Source of the DNA: Citreicoccus inhibens | GTDB lineage: Bacteria > Myxococcota > Myxococcia > Myxococcales > Myxococcaceae | Direction: 5' to 3' | DNA: 64,000 bases | NCBI RefSeq assembly: GCF_019039035.1 | Contig: NZ_JAHNZT010000042.1 | Span: 1 to 64,000, forward strand | Translations under genes and position numbers: made by a program | In this document: positions 17,232 through 25,714 of the stretch, piece after piece | Numbering within the stretch: the first letter of the stretch is position 1 | Layout of the letters: each line of letters begins with the position of its first letter | Notes under the pieces: model-generated | Seen by the model: the letters and a program-made list of their open reading frames with translations, nothing else | Database searches by the model: none | Told to the model about the DNA's origin: nothing

Positions 17232-17848
17232 TCAGGTGGAGGGTGGACATGCATCCCCCAGGGCTCGCGCCGCCAGGGTGGGGTCGGCCGCGGCGAGCAC
17301 CGCGGAGATGACCGCGACGCCCGCGGCGCCACGCACGGCCCGCGCCCGCTCGGGGGTCATCCCTCCGAGCGCCAGCGCGGGGCACGGCAGCAGCCGCGCG
17401 AGCGCCGCGAAGCCCTCGGGTCCGAGGGGCGGACGCGTGTCGTTCGGCTTGGAGCCCGGCGAGAACACCGGGCTCACCAGCGCGAGGTCCGCTCCATGCG
17501 CGTGCCGGGCCTCCGCCGCGTCATGCACAGCCGCGCTCACCCACCGCTCGGGCGGAAGGGCGGGGCGCACGACGTGCGGCGCGGGGCCTGAGGCCGGCAG
17601 GTGCAGGTGCGCGCCGACCTCCAGCGCCACGTCCAATCGCCCGTTCACGAAGAGCGCGCGGCCCCGCGCGTGGCACAGCTGGGCGAGCAGCCGCGCTTCC
17701 TCCAGGAAGAGGGGCGCGGGTGCCTCGGGGTGGCGGTGCTGCACGGCGACGTCGGGCCCCGCGTCCAGCGCTCGCGCCAGCGCCGTGAGCAGCTGCTCTC
17801 GCGGCAGGCGCCAGTCGGTGATGACGAGGACGCGGGGCAGGGGCGGCA

Positions 17849-17849
<1 letters not shown>
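17232..17849 (-). CDS. ThiE/TenI-family TIM-barrel protein with altered active site
   Basis: GTG 17849 shares its G with the thiG stop (TAGTG), so the two are coupled; length 205 residues. The fold signature of thiamine-phosphate synthase is there: start VLVITDWRL, FVNGRLDVALEVGAHLHL, VSAAVHDAAEARHAHGADLALVSPVF, then ALGGMTPERARAV near the end. Several ThiE residues are not: the N-terminal QxRxK reads QHRHP, the HLGQxD reads HLHLPAS, and the T-x-x-K loop is rearranged. TenI-type thiazole tautomerases share this fold and sit next to thiS-thiG, so tautomerase is a real alternative, but the TenI GHVF histidine is SPVF here. Confidence 0.7.
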
Positions 17850-18634
<785 letters not shown>

Positions 18635-18651
18635 TGCGTCCCTCCTCCTGG

Positions 18652-18852
18652 CTACCCGCCACCGACGAAGGTGACAATCTCCACGCGATCTCCCTCTCGC
18701 AGGGAGTGCTCGGCGTGGCGAGCCCGGCGCACGACCTCCGCGTTCACCTCCACGGCCACCCCCGGACCGCCGATCCGCAGCGACTCCAGCAGCGACGACA
18801 GGAGCGTGCCCTCGGGGACCTCGCGCGCTTCGCCATTCACCCACACCGTCAC
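18652..18852 (-). CDS. thiS: ThiS sulfur carrier protein
   Basis: A 66-residue beta-grasp protein from GTG 18852, ribosome site AAGGAG. It ends in [10 protein letters not shown]; a C-terminal Gly-Gly is the adenylation and thiocarboxylation site of ThiS, here with an extra Gly. Motifs [18 protein letters not shown] and [20 protein letters not shown] match the family. It donates sulfur to ThiG. No thiF or thiO/thiH gene is adjacent, so activation and imine formation must be encoded elsewhere. Confidence 0.93.
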   Translation of the reverse strand: MTVWVNGEAREVPEGTLLSSLLESLRIGGPGVAVEVNAEVVRRARHAEHSLREGDRVEIVTFVGGG

Positions 18853-18885
18853 GTCGTCACGACTCCTTGGGACGGGAATGCGCTG

Positions 18886-18914
18886 GCACTACAAGGGGGA
18901 CTCCGCGCTGTCAA
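18886..18914 (-). promoter_or_regulatory. Candidate promoter of thiS-thiG-thiE
   Basis: Reading the minus strand, a perfect TTGACA (18914-18909) is followed after 17 bases by TAGTGC (18891-18886). The -10 is weak but the -35 is consensus and the position, about 35 bases before the thiS GTG, is right. No TPP riboswitch fits in this short leader. Confidence 0.5.
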
Positions 18915-19101
18915 CGCGCACGCCCGTGCGTCCGTCCGCCGCGCGCATTGGCCACGCGGGGGGCACCTCATGGGTGCCAGCAGGCCGGACGCTTCCTGCG
19001 CGGACATGAGCGCGCCGCGCCGCATCCGTTGGGACGGGAAGGGGATGTCTGACCCGGGTGGTAGGGATGGACGGGCCTGCTTCCAGGAGGAATCACCCGC
19101 G

Positions 19102-20202
19102 ATGCCCATCCCGCCACCCACTCGGTCTCCCGCCCGAACCAGCATCCTGTTCTCCGTCGGGGCCACATCCTACGAACTCATCCGTCACCTGGGCGCTCGC
19201 GGGGCGGGGGAGGTGTTGCTCGCGCGGCGGCACTACGCGGAGGTGCCTGGGGGACTCGTCCTGATCAAGCGCATGCGCGACCCGGGCCACGAGCACGGAC
19301 GCGAGCAGCTTCGCGAGGAGACGCGGCTGCTCATGCGCCTGAGTCACCCGGCCATTCCCCAGGTGTATCTGGCGCGCGTCCACGCGGGCGCGCTCCACCT
19401 CGTCACCGAGTACGTGGAGGGGCACTCGCTGGAGACGCTGTGCAGCTTCGCGGCGCTGCGCGGCCAACCCTTGTCGGAGGCGTTCGTCGCGTACGTGGGC
19501 GCGGAGGTGGCGGACGCGCTCCAGCATGTCCATGGCCTGGAGGACGAGGTGGGACGCCCCCTGGGGGCCGTGCACCGGGATGTCAGCCCGCGCACCCTCC
19601 GCGTGGACTCGCACGGCCGGGTGCGGGTGTCCGACTTCGCGCTGGCCTGGACACGTCTGGCGCCGCATTCGCTCGAGGCGCAGGGGCCTCGGTGCGGTGA
19701 CGTGGCGTATGCGGCGCCGGAGGCCTTGGCCCACCGGCCGGTGGATGGGCGCGCGGACCTCTACTCGCTGGGCGTGGTGTTGCTGGAGCTGCTCACGGGA
19801 CTCCACCTCCTGGACCTGGAGGACGTGGAGCGCGCGGCTCGGACGGCGCCGCCTTCGCTGGAGCAGGCGCCTCCGCGCGCGGCGGACCCGAGCTGGTTGC
19901 CGGCCTCGGAGATGGCCCTTCGCATGGCGTGTCTCACGGAGGCGCATGTGGTGGGCGCCACGCGCGGGCTGTCCTCGCCCATGGCCACGGTGCTGCGCCG
20001 GGTGCTGCGGCGCGAGCCGGAGGCGCGGTTCCAGTCGGGCGCGCAGCTGCGGGACGCGCTCTGCGACGTGTTGGAGGGACTCGGGAGGCCTTATGGCCAC
20101 CGAGAGGCGTCGCGCGAGGTGTCGTGGCTGCGCCGGGCGTTGGGGCCCGCGGAGCGGTGGGCCGCGGAGCTGGTGGAGCAAGGCCACGGGCCTTGTGCCT
20201 GA
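19102..20202 (+). CDS. Serine/threonine protein kinase-like protein, probably atypical or inactive
   Basis: ATG 19102 follows CAGGAGGAATC; 366 residues. Kinase landmarks: glycine loop LGARGAGEVLLAR, ATP lysine in VLIKRM (about residue 55), HRDVSPRTLRV (about 158-168), VSDFALAW (about 176-183), YAAPEAL and DLYSLGVVLLELLTG. Two catalytic residues deviate: the Mg-binding Asn of HRDxxxxN is Thr (SPRT), and DFG is DFA. Myxobacteria encode many kinases of this lineage, some of them pseudokinases acting as scaffolds. There is no membrane helix or C-terminal sensor; the C-terminal ~80 residues are unassigned. The M19 dipeptidase gene starts 27 bases later. Confidence 0.85.
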   Translation: MPIPPPTRSPARTSILFSVGATSYELIRHLGARGAGEVLLARRHYAEVPGGLVLIKRMRDPGHEHGREQLREETRLLMRLSHPAIPQVYLARVHAGALHLVTEYVEGHSLETLCSFAALRGQPLSEAFVAYVGAEVADALQHVHGLEDEVGRPLGAVHRDVSPRTLRVDSHGRVRVSDFALAWTRLAPHSLEAQGPRCGDVAYAAPEALAHRPVDGRADLYSLGVVLLELLTGLHLLDLEDVERAARTAPPSLEQAPPRAADPSWLPASEMALRMACLTEAHVVGATRGLSSPMATVLRRVLRREPEARFQSGAQLRDALCDVLEGLGRPYGHREASREVSWLRRALGPAERWAAELVEQGHGPCA

Positions 20203-20229
20203 GTGCGGGGACAGCGAAGACTGCCGCCC

Positions 20230-21234
20230 ATGGTCGACGTGAACGAGCTTCACCGGCGCTGGTGCATCGCGGATGGACACGCGGACTCCCTCCTCTGGAA
20301 TCGCGACCTCAGCGTCCGTTCCGAGGAGGGCCATGTGGACTTCCCCCGCTTGCGCGAGGCGGGGGTGAAGCTCCAGTGCTTCACGATCGTCACGCGCGGC
20401 TTCCCGTTCGTCGGAGGCTTCCCGGTGTTCGCCGCGTGGCGCGGCTGGCCCCGCGCTGCGCGCGCCAGCGAGTGGTCCCGTGCGCTGTGGCAGGTCTCCC
20501 GCTTGGAGGAGGCCGCGGCGCGCTCGGACGACACGGTGCGCATCACCACCACGGGCGCCGCCTTGGAGGACAACCTGGCGCACGGGCGGCTGTCCGCGGT
20601 GCTGGGCGTGGAGGGCGGCCATGCCATCGAGGGGCAGGTGGAGCGCCTGGCCCAGCTGCACGCGCGGGGGGTGCGCTTCATGGGCCTGACGCACCTGTCC
20701 AACAACGAGCTGGGCGGCTCCTCGTTTCCGATGATGGGCAACCGGGGCCTGACGCCGCTGGGCCACGAGGTGATGTCGGAGATGGCGCGGCTGGGGCTGA
20801 GCGTGGATGTGGCGCACGCCGCGGAGCGCACGCTGGAGGACTTGTTCGCGCACCCCACGGTGCGCTTCTTCTGCTCTCACACGGGCGTGCGCGCCGCGGG
20901 CGGGGGCTGGCGCAATCTCACCGATGCGTCCCTGCGGCGCATCGCGGAGCGCGGCGGCGTGGTGGGCATCATCTTCGCGCCTGTCTACTTGGGGGGCGAC
21001 TCCGTCGACGACGTGGTCCGCCACATCGAGCACGCGGTGGATGTCATGGGCGAGCAAGGGGTCGGGCTCGGCTCGGACCATGACGGCATGGTGCCGCTGC
21101 CCCGTGGCATGCGGGACGTGACGGACCTGCACCTCATCACCGAGGCGCTGCTGCGGCGCCACCCGGAGGCGTGGGTAGAACGGGTCATGGGTGAGAACTT
21201 CCGCCGCTACTTTCGCGAAACGCTCGGCGGTTGA
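20230..21234 (+). CDS. Membrane dipeptidase (peptidase family M19)
   Basis: I use ATG 20230 (334 residues); a GTG 27 bases earlier is possible. The renal-dipeptidase zinc ligands are visible: [11 protein letters not shown] (HxD), the bridging Glu in [15 protein letters not shown] for a second-site His, and GLGSDHDG for the conserved Asp motif. Family members hydrolyse dipeptides, often with D-residues, or cyclised dipeptides. No signal peptide is seen, so the product looks cytoplasmic, possibly for peptidoglycan or prey peptide turnover. The end, [13 protein letters not shown], matches the family's GxNxxR helix. Confidence 0.9.
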   Translation: MVDVNELHRRWCIADGHADSLLWNRDLSVRSEEGHVDFPRLREAGVKLQCFTIVTRGFPFVGGFPVFAAWRGWPRAARASEWSRALWQVSRLEEAAARSDDTVRITTTGAALEDNLAHGRLSAVLGVEGGHAIEGQVERLAQLHARGVRFMGLTHLSNNELGGSSFPMMGNRGLTPLGHEVMSEMARLGLSVDVAHAAERTLEDLFAHPTVRFFCSHTGVRAAGGGWRNLTDASLRRIAERGGVVGIIFAPVYLGGDSVDDVVRHIEHAVDVMGEQGVGLGSDHDGMVPLPRGMRDVTDLHLITEALLRRHPEAWVERVMGENFRRYFRETLGG

Positions 21235-21270
21235 CCGGGGGGGAGCGCTCGGAAATAGTCGCCGCCGCCC

Positions 21271-21651
21271 ATGAAAGTCCTCCGCCTCGCGTGTGCGTCC
21301 TTCGTCGGTCTCCTGCTGCTCGCGGGCTGCGGTAGCCCGGATGCGGGAGACGGTTGCAACGGAAGCGACTACATCTGCCTGGACGTGGCGCGCGCCCTGG
21401 AGTGTCGCGGCGGTTCCTGGCGGGAGTTGCAGTGCCGCGGCACGCTGGGTTGCCGCGAGCTGAAGGACAGCGTGCGCTGCGACACCTCCGGCAACGTCGC
21501 GGGCGACAACTGCGCCAGCTCCGCCGAGGGGCACGCGATGTGCCGCTCGGACGGAAAGGCCCTGCTGGAGTGCCGCGAGGGCCTCCTCGTGCAGACGCTG
21601 GCCTGCTCGGCCTGCGCGACCGAGGACTCCCGAGTCCAGTGCACGCCCTGA
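21271..21651 (+). CDS. Cysteine-rich lipoprotein with two tandem units
   Basis: A 126-residue protein with a lipoprotein signal peptide ending LLLLAGC (lipobox, Cys at about residue 20). The mature part holds 12 further cysteines arranged in two similar halves: CLDVARALECRGG...LQCRG.LGC and CRSDGKALLECREG...LACSAC. The spacing suggests two disulfide-bonded modules. Function unknown; such small Cys-rich lipoproteins are common in myxobacterial outer membranes. It is 36 bases downstream of the dipeptidase and may be cotranscribed. Confidence 0.8.
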   Translation: MKVLRLACASFVGLLLLAGCGSPDAGDGCNGSDYICLDVARALECRGGSWRELQCRGTLGCRELKDSVRCDTSGNVAGDNCASSAEGHAMCRSDGKALLECREGLLVQTLACSACATEDSRVQCTP

Positions 21652-21669
21652 CGCGGGGCGTTCCCCGCG
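21652..21669. terminator. GC hairpin between convergent genes
   Basis: CGCGGGG-CGTT-CCCCGCG, a perfect 7-bp stem with a 4-base loop, sits in the 24-base gap between the convergent lipoprotein and TfoX-like genes. There is no T-run, so it would act as a bidirectional hairpin rather than a textbook intrinsic terminator. Confidence 0.4.
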
Positions 21670-21675
21670 AGGGCC

Positions 21676-22134
21676 TCACGCCTTGCCGGGCGAGGGGGCG
21701 CGCCGAGCGCCTCCGCTGACTCGACCGCGCGTCGTCGCCTTCTTCGCCGCGGGTCGAGCCTCCTTCTTCGCCGTCTTCTTCCGCGCGGGCGTCTTGGGCG
21801 CTCCGGCGTTGGCGAGGGCGAGCGCGTGGGCCCGCCGCACCCACCGGGTAAGCTCCTCCGTTTCGTCGTGGAAGGACTCTGGGACGAGGACCCAGTGGGA
21901 CATCGTCTTCGGTCCCGCCATCCACGGGTCCGAGCCCGGGCGGCCCATCAGCTCCTCGAAGGCCGTGGCCTCCGGGAACCTCAAGCCGATGCGCCCCGTC
22001 TTCCAGACCAGGGCGTAGATGGTGTCGTTCGCGAACAGCGCGTCACAGCCGAACATGCGGCGCCGCGAGACCGCCGGCAGCCGCTGCGAGGCCTCTTCGA
22101 GCAGTTCGGTCAGGTGGGGATAGGTCGCGACCAT
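21676..22134 (-). CDS. TfoX N-terminal-domain protein with basic tail
   Basis: A 152-residue protein. Residues ~1-100 fit the TfoX/Sxy N-terminal domain (RRMFGCDALFANDTIYALVW, RIGLRFPE, PWMAGPKTMSHWVLVP). The last ~45 residues are a Lys/Arg/Ala/Pro-rich tail (KKTAKKEARPAAKKATTRGR) resembling histone H1-like tails used for DNA binding. In Proteobacteria with this domain the link to competence is not general; small stand-alone proteins are of unknown function. Confidence 0.78.
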   Translation of the reverse strand: MVATYPHLTELLEEASQRLPAVSRRRMFGCDALFANDTIYALVWKTGRIGLRFPEATAFEELMGRPGSDPWMAGPKTMSHWVLVPESFHDETEELTRWVRRAHALALANAGAPKTPARKKTAKKEARPAAKKATTRGRVSGGARRAPSPGKA

Positions 22135-22205
22135 GGCGTCTCGGGAGGGTGAGGGGTGCGGGCCGGCATCTTGCGCTACCCGAGACGTCCTGGCCGCCCG
22201 CGACG

Positions 22206-23135
22206 TCAGCGATTGTTCGCCAGTGGTTTGATGCCCTGCTCGATCATGTGCTCGATGAGGTTGAAGGACTCGCCGCCCGTCAGCTGCATGGGCGTGTCGA
22301 TGGGGTGCGACAGCGAGATGATGCGCGCGAAGGGCTCCACCTTGCCGGCCGTGCGGCTCTTGGCGTTGCGCACGTCACCCACCTCCTCGAGCGGAATGCA
22401 CTCGCAGATGCTGACGGGCGTGCCCACCGGAGGGAAGGCCGTGACGCGGCCATAGGCCAGGGTGCCGTGGATGGCGCGGAAGGCCCCGAAGGGCGTCTCC
22501 ACGATGGCGTAGGGGTTGAAGAAGAGCCGCGCGGGGAAGCCCTTGGCGCCCAGCGACTGCGCGATGCCGAGCGATGGCCGGAACAGGTCGGGGTACTCCC
22601 GCTTGAGCGTCTCGCCCAGGATGATGCGCATGGGGCCCCACTCGGTCTCCATGCGCGAGTCCAGGTTGAGGATCTGCATCCAGACCGTCTCCTGGCCCGG
22701 CGTGAAGTACTCCGCGGGATGGGCGATGAAGTCGGACTCGCAGATGCTGTTCGCCAACGTACAGTTGGCGGGCAGCTCCAGCATCACCTGATGGTTGGCC
22801 TGGGGCCCCTTGTAGATGAACGGCGCGCCGCGCGACACCGTCTGCGTGGCGGGGGGCATGGCCAGGGAGATGACCCGGCCGGCCATCTCTCCCTTCAGGA
22901 ACTGAATCTGGATGATGAAGTGGCTGAGGAAGCCATCCACGCCCATGGCGGGGAATGGGGAGATGTGGTTGCCCATCTGCCGGATGAGCTCGTCATGGCG
23001 CTCGGTGAGCTGCTGGTTCTTGCGCGACAGGGCGTCGAGCTGTTGTTCCAGTCGCGCCACGCGCTCGTCACCCGATGCCCCGGACACCGTCGCCGCGGGG
23101 AGGTCCGAGACATTGATGGTCAGATTGATGGTCAT
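22206..23135 (-). CDS. Protein of unknown function
   Basis: A 309-residue soluble protein that I do not recognise. It starts with a beta-like segment, has a short coiled coil (DERVARLEQQLDALSRKNQQL, about residues 23-43), and then a mixed alpha/beta body with no catalytic signature I can name. Cysteines are sparse. AGGAG lies 10 bases before the ATG. It is 54 bases downstream of the di-haem cytochrome gene on the same strand and probably cotranscribed with it, which hints at a shared redox or secretion context but proves nothing. Confidence 0.65.
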   Translation of the reverse strand: MTINLTINVSDLPAATVSGASGDERVARLEQQLDALSRKNQQLTERHDELIRQMGNHISPFPAMGVDGFLSHFIIQIQFLKGEMAGRVISLAMPPATQTVSRGAPFIYKGPQANHQVMLELPANCTLANSICESDFIAHPAEYFTPGQETVWMQILNLDSRMETEWGPMRIILGETLKREYPDLFRPSLGIAQSLGAKGFPARLFFNPYAIVETPFGAFRAIHGTLAYGRVTAFPPVGTPVSICECIPLEEVGDVRNAKSRTAGKVEPFARIISLSHPIDTPMQLTGGESFNLIEHMIEQGIKPLANNR

Positions 23136-23189
23136 CGTGGGTCTACTCCTGAGGTTGGATGTCTTGTGATGCGCGCCACAGGGGGGGCA

Positions 23190-24344
23190 CTAGGGCATGC
23201 CGAAGGCGGCCCTGTCCTCGGGAGTCGGCGGCTCGCCATAGGTCTGCTGAAAGGCCGCCTCCCAATCCGTGCCAAAGAGCTTGAGCCTCACGCCCACGGG
23301 GTTGGCCACCGGGGTGAGGGTCTTGAGGTAGTCCGCCAGCGCCAGGGCGTCCACGTCCGCCATGTCTTTGTAGAACTGCCACATCATGACGTGGGCAATG
23401 GGGCGGGGCCGCCCGTACTCGTCCTCGCGCACGTCGATGCCCTGGCGGATGGCGCGCACGATGCGCTCGGTGGGGACGCGCTCCAGCGCGCCTCCGTGCC
23501 CGAGCACCGTCAGGTTGCTGCCGTATAGGACCGCGAACCCGGGATAGGGGAACGCGGCGAAGCCCTTCTCCAACTGGCGCAGCGGCAGGTCCGGCCCCAG
23601 TCGGAACGAGCCCTGGAACGGGTCCGAGGGACTCCCCCCCGCGAACTCCACCAGCGTGCCGTTCTCGTGATGGGAGTGGCACTCGCGGCAGCCCACCAGC
23701 GCGCCCATCAAGTAGGTGGCCCGCTCCCGGGTGCGACCCTGCGGGGCGCGCGCCGGGCCATCCGCCACCATGGGTTGTGGCTCGAACGGCAAGGTTCTAG
23801 GTTGGATGGGGTTGCGGATGGGGGGCAGACTCTTCAGGTAGCGCGCCAGGGAACGGGCATCCTCCAACGCCATGTGGTTGTAGAAGCTGTGCGGGGGGAA
23901 GGTGAACAGGACGCGGCCATCCTTGCGCCTGGCTGTCCTGAGCACCTCGACAATCTCATCCTCTGTCCAACTCCCCAATCCTGTTTCGACGTCTGGGGTC
24001 AGGTTGGGCGTCACGACCAGGCCATGGGTGGTGCCCGACAAACGGAGGATGAACGGGACGCCCCCCGCCAGTTGTCTTTGCGGGTCGAGATACCTGACCC
24101 AGTCTGGATCCATCCGGAACAAACGCTCACGATCCGGATCCCCTCCGCCGGGGACCGCGGGGACCGCGGGTGGCGTATGACAGGCTTCACAGACGCCAAT
24201 GGTGGCAAGGTATTTCCCGCGACGGATGCTGGCGGCGTCTGGGGCCTTGTCCTTCTCCGCGGGAGGGCCGGCCCAGGCGAGGCCCCATGCGGACAGACAG
24301 AGGGCGAGGACCTGAAAGGGATATCGAACCCGCTTCGAGGGCAT
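23190..24344 (-). CDS. Di-haem cytochrome c, periplasmic
   Basis: ATG 24344 gives 384 residues with a signal peptide (about residues 1-25, ending AWAGP). Two covalent haem sites are present: CEACH near residue 53 and CRECH near residue 214. Candidate axial methionines follow, such as YNHMALEDARSLARYLKSLP and MMWQFYKDMADVDALALADYLKTL, both typical of class I cytochrome domains. The arrangement resembles electron-transfer subunits of alcohol- or gluconate-dehydrogenase-like complexes, but no catalytic subunit is nearby. Its maturation would depend on the ccm operon in this same window. Confidence 0.87.
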   Translation of the reverse strand: MPSKRVRYPFQVLALCLSAWGLAWAGPPAEKDKAPDAASIRRGKYLATIGVCEACHTPPAVPAVPGGGDPDRERLFRMDPDWVRYLDPQRQLAGGVPFILRLSGTTHGLVVTPNLTPDVETGLGSWTEDEIVEVLRTARRKDGRVLFTFPPHSFYNHMALEDARSLARYLKSLPPIRNPIQPRTLPFEPQPMVADGPARAPQGRTRERATYLMGALVGCRECHSHHENGTLVEFAGGSPSDPFQGSFRLGPDLPLRQLEKGFAAFPYPGFAVLYGSNLTVLGHGGALERVPTERIVRAIRQGIDVREDEYGRPRPIAHVMMWQFYKDMADVDALALADYLKTLTPVANPVGVRLKLFGTDWEAAFQQTYGEPPTPEDRAAFGMP

Positions 24345-24376
24345 GGGATCACCTGGGGCGTTTTGCTTTGAATGGG

Positions 24377-24406
24377 ATGCTAGGAATTGCGGGAGTGAGC
24401 CGTCAA
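24377..24406 (-). promoter_or_regulatory. Candidate promoter of the cytochrome c gene
   Basis: On the minus strand TTGACG (24406-24401) and TAGCAT (24382-24377) are separated by 18 bases, about 33 bases before the cytochrome start. The boxes sit in a locally AT-richer patch. Good match for a housekeeping sigma promoter. Confidence 0.5.
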
Positions 24407-24581
24407 GACGTGCGCCCGTCTTGTATGTGAAAACAGTCATTGTGTTGCGTGACGGACGTTGTTCGCGACCCTGGGGCGCTGGCGCGCGACGGGGGTTGGT
24501 CCCAGGCTGGCCCCCGCTCAGGACTCGTGGGGTAGGGGATGTGTCGGGTTGGGCGGGTTGAGAGTCTGCGGAGGTCTGTCC

Positions 24582-24962
24582 ATGGTGGAGTCGCGTTCCG
24601 CAACACAAGACATGCTCTATCTCGTGACGTGGGAGTTCATCGAGTCCGCGGCGCCGGCCTCCGCTGAGAAGGCCATGCGAATGCTCCGGGATTCAGTGCT
24701 GCCGGGCCTGCGCAAGTGCGCGGAGTGGGAACAGCAAGGGCGAATCCTGGGCGGCGGCTCCGTGGTGGGCGAGAAAGCCTCGGTGGTCGTCATGCGCGCG
24801 GCGTCCAACGAGGAGTTGAGCCGGATGCTGCGCAGTCTTCCCTTCTGGGGCCTCATGCGAATGAAGGTGACGCCCCTGGAAGGGTTCGCGGAGCGGGCCG
24901 CGCAGGAGGAGAAGTCCGTGGCGCGGCTCGAGGAGTTACACAAACAAGGCTTGCTGACCTGA
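24582..24962 (+). CDS. Small alpha/beta-barrel protein (muconolactone isomerase-like)
   Basis: ATG 24582 follows GCGGAGG; 126 residues. The sequence MLYLVTWEFIESAAPASAEKAM starts a ferredoxin-like beta-alpha-beta unit, with RILGGGSVVGEKASVVVMRAASNEELSRML completing it. This pattern resembles the muconolactone delta-isomerase-like dimeric alpha/beta-barrel proteins, which are rarely true isomerases outside aromatic operons. It lies 10 bases before the GST-like gene and is divergent from the cytochrome gene. Confidence 0.65.
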   Translation: MVESRSATQDMLYLVTWEFIESAAPASAEKAMRMLRDSVLPGLRKCAEWEQQGRILGGGSVVGEKASVVVMRAASNEELSRMLRSLPFWGLMRMKVTPLEGFAERAAQEEKSVARLEELHKQGLLT

Positions 24963-24972
24963 GGAGCGAACG

Positions 24973-25695
24973 ATGCTCACTGTCCATGCGTCACCGGGAG
25001 CCTGGGGGCTCACCAGCATCAGTCCATTCTGTATCAAGCTGGAGGCCTACCTGAAGATGGTGGGTCTCCCCTATCGCGTCGTCCCGGCGGACCCTCGCAC
25101 GGCGCCCAAGGGGAAGATTCCCTTCATCGTGGAGGGGGGCGTGCGGTTGGGGGACTCGCAATTCATCATCGAGTACCTGAAACAGAATCATGGGGATCCG
25201 CTCGACGCGAAGCTGGGGACCGCTGAGCGTGCGCTGGGACACGCGGTGCGGCGCATGCTGGAGGAGGGGACCTACTTTCATTCCCTCCACGAGCGTTGGT
25301 TGGATGACGAGGGCTGGCGTGTCTTCAATCCCGTGTTCAGGGGGCTCTTTCCTCCCTTCTTGCGTCCCTTTGGGTTCGCCATCGCGGGCTCGGTGAGACG
25401 GCAGGTGCGGCGGACCTTGTATGGGCAAGGCACCAGTCGCCACAGCCGGGAGGAGATTCAAGCCATGGCGCGCGATGACCTCGCGGCGGTGGCGACCTTG
25501 TTGGGCAATAAGCCCTTCCTGCTGGGAGACGCGCCCACGTCCTTCGACGCCACCGTGTACGCCTTCGTGGCGAGCGTGGCCGCGTTCCCGTTGGACTCGT
25601 CGCCTCGCCGCTACGTCCTCGCGCAGGACAACCTGGTGAAGTACCAGGAGCGATTCCAGCAGCGCTTCTTCCATCCCACGCGTCTGGCGGCATAG
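24973..25695 (+). CDS. Glutathione S-transferase-like protein (Faxc/metaxin type)
   Basis: A 240-residue protein with a thioredoxin-like N-terminal domain (SPFCIKLEAYLKMVGLPYRVV, KGKIPFIVEGG, DSQFIIEYLK) and an all-helical C-terminal domain including a LGDAPTSFDATVYAFVAS segment. The SPFCxKLE start and D-x-T/F-C-terminal motif point to the GST_N_4/Faxc/metaxin branch rather than classical detoxifying GSTs. Cotranscribed with the small barrel protein. Substrate unknown; a role in handling electrophiles from the nearby enediyne locus is speculation. Confidence 0.82.
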   Translation: MLTVHASPGAWGLTSISPFCIKLEAYLKMVGLPYRVVPADPRTAPKGKIPFIVEGGVRLGDSQFIIEYLKQNHGDPLDAKLGTAERALGHAVRRMLEEGTYFHSLHERWLDDEGWRVFNPVFRGLFPPFLRPFGFAIAGSVRRQVRRTLYGQGTSRHSREEIQAMARDDLAAVATLLGNKPFLLGDAPTSFDATVYAFVASVAAFPLDSSPRRYVLAQDNLVKYQERFQQRFFHPTRLAA

Positions 25696-25714
25696 CGCTC
25701 GTCATTCCCGCTCC

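Noticed and set aside
18853-19101. TPP riboswitch upstream of thiS
   Set aside because: Neither the CUGAGA box nor the CCUGAUCUGG-like box is present, and the predicted transcript leader is only about 25-30 bases.
19093-21534. An 813-codon minus-strand frame across the kinase and dipeptidase genes
   Set aside because: Antisense to two clear enzyme families and rich in His, Arg and Gln.
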